Assembly (NCBI GenBank): GCA_023460055.1
Contig: JAEWRJ010000115.1
Coordinates: 1-6,118, forward strand
DNA length: 6,118 nucleotides
Direction: 5' to 3'
Source: Bacillota bacterium
GTDB taxonomy: Bacteria; Bacillota; Clostridia; Christensenellales; Aristaeellaceae
Below the pieces are notes generated by a model, which was not told where the DNA came from, did not search any database, and worked only from the letters and a program-made list of their open reading frames with translations. Below, in pieces: positions 1 through 3,836 of the stretch. The translations under genes and the position numbers were made by a program. How positions within the stretch are numbered: the first letter of the stretch is position 1; every line of letters begins with the position of its first letter.

Positions 1-24
1 ACGGCAAATGAAATGGCGGCGTAA
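1..24 (+). CDS. Possible 3' end of an upstream gene (partial)
   Basis: Frame 1 reads T-A-N-E-M-A-A and then a TAA stop at 22-24. This could be the last residues of a gene that begins left of the window, and the palindrome 15 bases after the stop fits an intergenic position. Seven codons cannot identify a protein or even prove coding, so this is recorded only as a possible gene end. Confidence 0.15.
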   Translation, partial: TANEMAA

Positions 25-38
25 AACGGCGGCCTTTT

Positions 39-64
39 CATCTCTCCCCATATGGGGAGAGATG
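39..64. repeat. Perfect 26-bp palindrome
   Basis: The sequence from 39 to 64 equals its own reverse complement. It has CATCTCTCCCC on the left, an AT-rich centre (CATATG at 49-54) and the mirrored GGGGAGAGATG on the right. CATCTC occurs a third time at 66-71, separated by one base from GAGATG at 59-64, so the arms can pair in two overlapping ways. As RNA it would form a strong hairpin, but no T-run follows on either strand, so it is not a standard intrinsic terminator. A dimeric-protein operator, a factor-assisted terminator or a remnant of a mobile-element end are all possible. Confidence 0.6.
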
Positions 65-328
65 GCATCTCGATCACACATACATGACTGGTGAAAATGA
101 TGGGCAATTAAACTTGCAATCTGCAGGCATTTTCACTGGTGTAAGGCGCGGTTGCATTTTCGGTGGGGATGCTATATAGTAAACCAATTCGTCATTATTT
201 GTAATGATGGATGCAGGATCAGTTCCAACAACCGGAGTGCGCCATCGCGATGCCTTATGGAAACACAAAGGAGCATCTGGCGCTTGAAATAAAGGAATCG
301 ATCTTGCGCGGGGGAGTGCATAGTCTTT
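65..328. other. No convincing gene; short open stretches only
   Basis: All forward frames are broken by several stops. The only notable forward stretch is frame 1, 211-366, with 51 codons starting M-Q-D-Q-F-Q-Q-P. It includes a plausible amphipathic run (K-E-H-L-A-L-E-I-K-E-S-I-L), but has no Shine-Dalgarno site before ATG 211. It overlaps the start of the ORF at 329 in a different frame. A 101-codon reverse ORF (74-379) is Pro-rich, lacks recognisable motifs and is probably chance. The region may be decayed coding DNA. Confidence 0.35.
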
Positions 329-652
329 ATGGACAGTGTTGTCTTGATCGATGCGGACTCCCTTGATGAGGAGCTGCATCTTTATGCCTGGGTGAATGCT
401 GAACTTTTGATCCGCAAGTATAAACCGGATCTGGATGAGGTCAGCCTTTCCTTATTTGACAGGATGCTTAGCCTCATGCAAGCTATGGGAGGCGGCAAGG
501 GAGCTGTAAAGCGTATAAAAGCCATCTATGCGCGATTTTTGATTGGGAATTGTTTCATTATTTTGTCTTCTATGATAATTCCATCTGACAGTCCCATTCA
601 GAGGTCATCTTTATGGTATCACGTAACACTTATGTTAAGGCCTGCCCAATGA
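329..652 (+). CDS. Hypothetical 107-aa protein, possibly a gene remnant
   Basis: I do not recognise this family. Residues 1-70 look protein-like: an acidic N-terminus (V-V-L-I-D-A-D-S-L-D-E-E-L) is followed by helical stretches ending in a basic run with K-G-A-V-K-R-I-K-A-I-Y-A-R-F-L. After about residue 72 the composition becomes hydrophobic and irregular, as if read out of frame. The D-A-D motif recalls the DxD region of GT-A glycosyltransferases, but it sits at the extreme N-terminus with no preceding fold, so I do not assign that function. A purine run (GGGGAG, 311-316) lies 12 bases before ATG 329, which is distant for a ribosome site. The frame is open upstream to 293, and a 51-codon ORF in frame 1 overlaps its start. 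That pattern fits a frameshifted remnant of a longer gene. Its place before a flippase suggests former polysaccharide-locus content, by inference only. Confidence 0.3.
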   Translation: MDSVVLIDADSLDEELHLYAWVNAELLIRKYKPDLDEVSLSLFDRMLSLMQAMGGGKGAVKRIKAIYARFLIGNCFIILSSMIIPSDSPIQRSSLWYHVTLMLRPAQ

Positions 653-795
653 GCGTCAACTGCTACATGAGGGACGTTAGGCTGCTGTTGCTTTTGAAAC
701 TTGGATGTATACATCTGATCCATAGGATGTCCGTTCGATATTAGTATGAGAATAAGTGAAGTTTTCTTCATGGCATTGATACGGAGCTTGATTGA
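653..795 (+). other. Gap before the flippase, with broken reading frames
   Basis: Two open stretches cover this gap. One is frame 1, open from 589 to the stop at 742-744, with an internal ATG at 613. The other is frame 2, open from 719 to the stop at 797-799. The second contains a 17-codon ORF from ATG 746 (M-R-I-S-E-V-F-F-M-A-L-I-R-S-L-I-E) whose TGA overlaps the flippase ATG as ATGA. No Shine-Dalgarno site precedes ATG 746. The stretches could be the decayed tail of an upstream gene once coupled to the flippase. I found no -35/-10 pair with acceptable spacing. Confidence 0.3.
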
Positions 796-2325
796 ATGAC
801 AAACCGGAAACGGAGCTTTATGAATTTGGCCAGCGCCGCGCTGGGGCAGTTATTGGCGATGGCAATAGGTTTTTTACTGCCGAGGCTTTTCATTACCAAT
901 TTTGGTTCTGAAATTTACGGTCTTCTAAACTCCGGAAATGATATTCTGGTGTACTTGGCGTTGTTTGAGGCGGGGGTTGGCGCTGTCACATTGCAGGCGC
1001 TGTACGGGCCAGTAGCCCAAAGAAAATGGGATGCAATCAGCGGCATCCTATCAGCCACGAACTTTTACTATAAAAAGGCCGGAGTCCTTTATCTCGCTGT
1101 ACTTTCAACAGTAGCGTTTGCTTATCCGTTAATTGTATCTGTCCCGTTGCCGAACCTGACAGTCAGCCTGGTCATTTTCTTTATTGGGGTACCTCAGGCA
1201 GTATCCCTCATTACGCAGGCTAAGTACATTCTTTTACTGAAAGCTGACGGAAGAAGCTATGTGATTACCAACGTAGCAACTGTTATCACCGTCCTAACCG
1301 GCCTTGCCAAGATCATCCTGTTGATGAATGGTGTAGATGCCCTGTTGGTGATCATTGCCCAATGCTGCATGTTGCTTGCTCAAGCGCTCATCTTATCTTG
1401 GTACACCAAAAAGAAGTATTCTCTGGTTTCTGTTCATGCTGCTCCCGATTATCAGTCTATTTCTCAGAAAAACTATATGTTGATTCATCAGATAAGCGGC
1501 TTGGTTTTTCAGAGCACCGATATCATAATATTGACTATGGTGTTGGGCTTGAAGTATGTCAGTGTGTACTCAATCTACAAGCTGGTGATGTCCCAAATCG
1601 CAAACATCGTCTATACCCTGCAAAACAGCGTAGACTTTATTCTTGGGCAAACCTATCAGACGGATCGGAAAAAGTTTGTACAGCGTATCGATCAATATGA
1701 GTCATGGTTCAGCGCCCTCGCGTTTGCAATCTGCGCGGTGGTATTCTATGTGTTGTATGATTTTGTAGCTTTATATACAAAAGGTGTGCAGGATGTCATA
1801 TACGCAGACAGAACGCTGGTCCTGCTATTTGTGCTGATCGAACTGCTGACTGTGATCAGGTCGCCTATGCACCAGACAATCAACTATGCAGGGCACTTCA
1901 AGAACACCATGCCGCAATCTGTCATTGAATCTGTTATCAACCTAACAGTTTCCTTGATGGCGGTCAACTTTCTTGGGATTTACGGCGTGTTAGCAGGGAC
2001 GGTCGCAGCGTTGCTGTATCGGACAAACGATATCATCCTTTACGCAAATATAAAACTACTCAAGCGTAGCCCAATGAAAACGTATTTGATTCATGTTCTG
2101 AACATCGTCGTTTTTGTCCTGGTTCAACTCCTCTGTCGAGCGATCTTTAGCGACATCATGGACTGGTTTGATTTGTTCAAGACGGCTGCCTTAGCGGGGA
2201 TCATTGCAGTGCCCCTATTCGTACTCGCTCAGACACTCGCCTGGCCGGATAATCGCGGCAAGTTCCTGCATTATATCAAGAATGGCAGGAAAATGCTTAA
2301 TCAGGTGCTTGGCCGAGGGAAGTGA
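796..2325 (+). CDS. Wzx-like polysaccharide flippase (MOP superfamily)
   Basis: Predicted integral membrane transporter that flips undecaprenyl-linked oligosaccharide or a similar lipid-linked glycan across the cytoplasmic membrane for capsule, exopolysaccharide or wall-glycan assembly. The 509 residues contain about 14 hydrophobic segments, near 12-33, 46-68, 95-117, 121-140, 156-177, 181-202, 229-251, 254-275, 305-328, 338-356, 377-394, 396-414, 433-452 and 461-482. This matches the length and topology of Wzx/MOP exporters. The N-terminal block N-F-G-S-E-I-Y-G-L (35-43), followed by F-E-A-G-V-G (57-62), is typical of the family, and basic N- and C-terminal ends fit cytoplasmic termini. ATG 796 is chosen because GGAG at 783-786 lies nine bases upstream. 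An in-frame ATG at codon 9 also has a GGAG five bases before it, but would remove the basic N-terminus. The gene is more AT-rich than those to its right, and no glycosyltransferase follows, so it probably closes its locus. The exact glycan cannot be inferred. Confidence 0.85.
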   Translation: MTNRKRSFMNLASAALGQLLAMAIGFLLPRLFITNFGSEIYGLLNSGNDILVYLALFEAGVGAVTLQALYGPVAQRKWDAISGILSATNFYYKKAGVLYLAVLSTVAFAYPLIVSVPLPNLTVSLVIFFIGVPQAVSLITQAKYILLLKADGRSYVITNVATVITVLTGLAKIILLMNGVDALLVIIAQCCMLLAQALILSWYTKKKYSLVSVHAAPDYQSISQKNYMLIHQISGLVFQSTDIIILTMVLGLKYVSVYSIYKLVMSQIANIVYTLQNSVDFILGQTYQTDRKKFVQRIDQYESWFSALAFAICAVVFYVLYDFVALYTKGVQDVIYADRTLVLLFVLIELLTVIRSPMHQTINYAGHFKNTMPQSVIESVINLTVSLMAVNFLGIYGVLAGTVAALLYRTNDIILYANIKLLKRSPMKTYLIHVLNIVVFVLVQLLCRAIFSDIMDWFDLFKTAALAGIIAVPLFVLAQTLAWPDNRGKFLHYIKNGRKMLNQVLGRGK

Positions 2326-2349
2326 ATATACGTGGCGCTTATCTTTTTT
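2320..2349 (+). terminator. Weak candidate terminator after the flippase
   Basis: A five-pair stem including one G-T wobble can form between AAGTG (2320-2324) and CGCTT (2336-2340), followed shortly by six T residues (2344-2349). The stem is weak and overlaps the stop codon, so the T-run is the better part of the evidence. A hairpin is not needed on the other strand, and no matching T-run serves the convergent lipase gene. Confidence 0.25.
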
Positions 2350-2351
2350 GT

Positions 2352-3728
2352 TTACTCTTCCCTCTTTAGTTCCTCAAATCCCCGGATCACCATGTAGCTA
2401 TAGGGTGCCAGGCCCGGCAGGTTTCTTTCGCGGAATACCAGGGTGTGGGGGATGCCCAGCACCTTGAAGATGGTGCGCGCGAAGCGTTCCGCGCCGAATT
2501 CATCCATCTCTTTTTCGATAGCGCCGGCCAGCGCGGCGATCCGGCCTTCCTCGGGGGCTGCTTGCATCGCGTTGTGGTAGTTGGAGCGCAGCAGGCGGTT
2601 AAACAGGCGCAGCAGGCCGGTGACGGGCTCGTCACGCCTGAGGATCAGGCGCTCGGCGATGCTGCCTCCGGCGAGTACGCCAAGCACGCCTTGTATATCC
2701 TCCATCGGCCGCAGGGCCAGGGCCTGTAGGAAGGCCAGCGCGAAGAGGATCGCGTCCTGGGTGCCTGTGAAGGCGCGGAAGCGCTCGAGCAGGCGCATGA
2801 AGATCTCGTCCGTATCCTGCCCCTGATAGCAAAACTTGCGGAAAATGTCATTCGCCTCATAGACATAGCCCTGGCCGATGTGCCTGAACAGGCCGATCTT
2901 GGTGAAGGTGTCATCGCTGTTGAGGATATGAAAGAGGGGAAAATCTTCCGGCTTTCCCGGGATATTCGCGGCGGCGACGCTGGGGGAGGCAAAGCCGTAG
3001 CCCAGGATGTTGCAGGGAAGGAGGCTCTCCTGCATCTGTCGGTAGAGCCAGACTTGCAAGATGGCCGCCCCCTGGCTATGGCCGGTGGCGAAGATGGTGA
3101 ACCGGCTGTCCCGCTGCTTCGCTTCCTCCAATATATCCTTGAGTGTCAGGGATTTCAGCCCCAGCAGCGCTGCGGTCTGGTCGAAGGTGATCTTTTCGCT
3201 GTTTTCCTCAAACTGCAGTGTGTTGGCCAGGAAGCCTGCATGAAAACCCTCCGGATGAGTGAAGCGGAAGTTGACCTCCCAGTCCATGCGCCGCTTGCCC
3301 GTGCCCATGAATCCGATGATCACGGCGAAGCGCCTGCCGCCTATGGGGCGGATCATCGTGATGGCTTTGCCCGTGCGCATGGGGGTTGATTTCCACACCA
3401 GGCCGCGTATCTGGCGGATGGTGCCGGCGGATGAGATATGCCGCCGGGCTGCCCGGGGTACCCATTCGTTCAGCATACGCTGGTAGATCGGGCGTTCGGC
3501 AAGGGCCGGCGCGGCCACGCCGCCCAACAGCCGATCGTCCGCCTGGATGGAAATATCCGTCCAGCCGGCTTCCAGCCAGGGCTCTACCTCGAAATCGTAG
3601 GAAAGGGCGGAAAGCTCCAGCGCGAAGCGCGCCGCTTCCCGGTTGGGGGACCGGGTGTCCCGTGTCTGTGGGTCTAAGAAGCCGGTATCGCTCAGGTCGA
3701 TCTGCGTAAACTGCCCGTAGCTGGCCAT
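2352..3728 (-). CDS. Class 3 lipase-type alpha/beta hydrolase, 458 aa
   Basis: Predicted serine esterase or lipase of the class 3 (Lipase_3) type, which cleaves carboxylic ester bonds in acylglycerols or related lipids; the real substrate is unknown. The nucleophile elbow is G-H-S-Q-G at 216-220 with Ser218. It is preceded by a hydrophobic strand and a G-F-M-G-T-G segment (139-144) that matches the oxyanion-side F-R-G-T-like motif of the family. The likely acid is Asp272 or Asp273 in H-I-L-N-S-D-D, and the likely base is His283 in R-H-I-G-Q-G-Y-V-Y, so the triad is plausible and in the usual order. Residues 1-120 and about 295-458 are extra to the core; the C-terminal part is probably mostly helical. 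There is no signal peptide, so a cytosolic location is likely. ATG 3728 is supported by AAGGAG (3736-3741) seven bases upstream. The gene is convergent with the flippase and divergent from the wall-protein gene. Confidence 0.75.
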   Translation of the reverse strand: MASYGQFTQIDLSDTGFLDPQTRDTRSPNREAARFALELSALSYDFEVEPWLEAGWTDISIQADDRLLGGVAAPALAERPIYQRMLNEWVPRAARRHISSAGTIRQIRGLVWKSTPMRTGKAITMIRPIGGRRFAVIIGFMGTGKRRMDWEVNFRFTHPEGFHAGFLANTLQFEENSEKITFDQTAALLGLKSLTLKDILEEAKQRDSRFTIFATGHSQGAAILQVWLYRQMQESLLPCNILGYGFASPSVAAANIPGKPEDFPLFHILNSDDTFTKIGLFRHIGQGYVYEANDIFRKFCYQGQDTDEIFMRLLERFRAFTGTQDAILFALAFLQALALRPMEDIQGVLGVLAGGSIAERLILRRDEPVTGLLRLFNRLLRSNYHNAMQAAPEEGRIAALAGAIEKEMDEFGAERFARTIFKVLGIPHTLVFRERNLPGLAPYSYMVIRGFEELKREE

Positions 3729-3751
3729 CAGAGAGCTCCTTCGGAAAAATA

Positions 3752-3771
3752 TCGTAACAAATTCGTAATAA
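3752..3771. promoter_or_regulatory. 11-bp-spaced direct repeat, candidate operator
   Basis: TCGTAACAA (3752-3760) recurs as TCGTAATAA (3763-3771), with one mismatch in nine bases and a repeat distance of 11 bp, about one helical turn. The second copy ends four bases before the -35 element of the wall-protein promoter. Direct repeats with this phase are typical of sites for OmpR/PhoB-type response regulators, which bind as head-to-tail dimers. That class is an inference, and no regulator gene lies in the window. Confidence 0.35.
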
Positions 3772-3792
3772 CTGTTTACATAAGCTTCACAA
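3765..3792 (-). promoter_or_regulatory. Possible lipase promoter
   Basis: On the minus strand a -35-like TTGTGA (3792 down to 3787) and a -10-like TATTAC (3770 down to 3765) are separated by 16 bases. Both match consensus only partly. The site would overlap the forward promoter and the TCGTAA repeats, so the two genes would compete for, or share, control. This is a weak prediction. Confidence 0.25.
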
Positions 3793-3803
3793 TGTGTTAT
3801 CCT
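3775..3803 (+). promoter_or_regulatory. Extended -10 promoter for the wall-protein gene
   Basis: TTTACA (3775-3780) matches the sigma-70/sigma-A -35 consensus at five of six positions. TATCCT (3798-3803) is a fair -10 element at the ideal 17-bp spacing, and it is preceded by TG at 3795-3796, giving an extended -10 form. Transcription would begin near 3810, leaving a leader of about 27 bases before ATG 3837. Confidence 0.6.
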
Positions 3804-3836
3804 GTCGCCACCATGAAGAACGGAGTGAACGAACGC

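Noticed and set aside
74..379. Reverse-strand 101-codon ORF
   Set aside because: It is Pro-rich with no recognisable motif, has no good ribosome site, and overlaps the forward stretches. A chance frame is the best explanation.
708..713. TATACA as a -10 element for the flippase
   Set aside because: No -35 element lies at acceptable spacing. TTGAAA at 694-699 is only eight bases away.
2445..3709. Several forward ORFs, the longest at 2880-3389, opposite the lipase gene
   Set aside because: They are antisense to a gene with clear catalytic motifs and a good ribosome site. High G+C keeps opposite frames open by chance.
3807..3815. GCCACCATG, resembling a eukaryotic Kozak context
   Set aside because: Neighbouring genes use bacterial ribosome sites and a bacterial promoter lies just upstream, so the match is coincidental.
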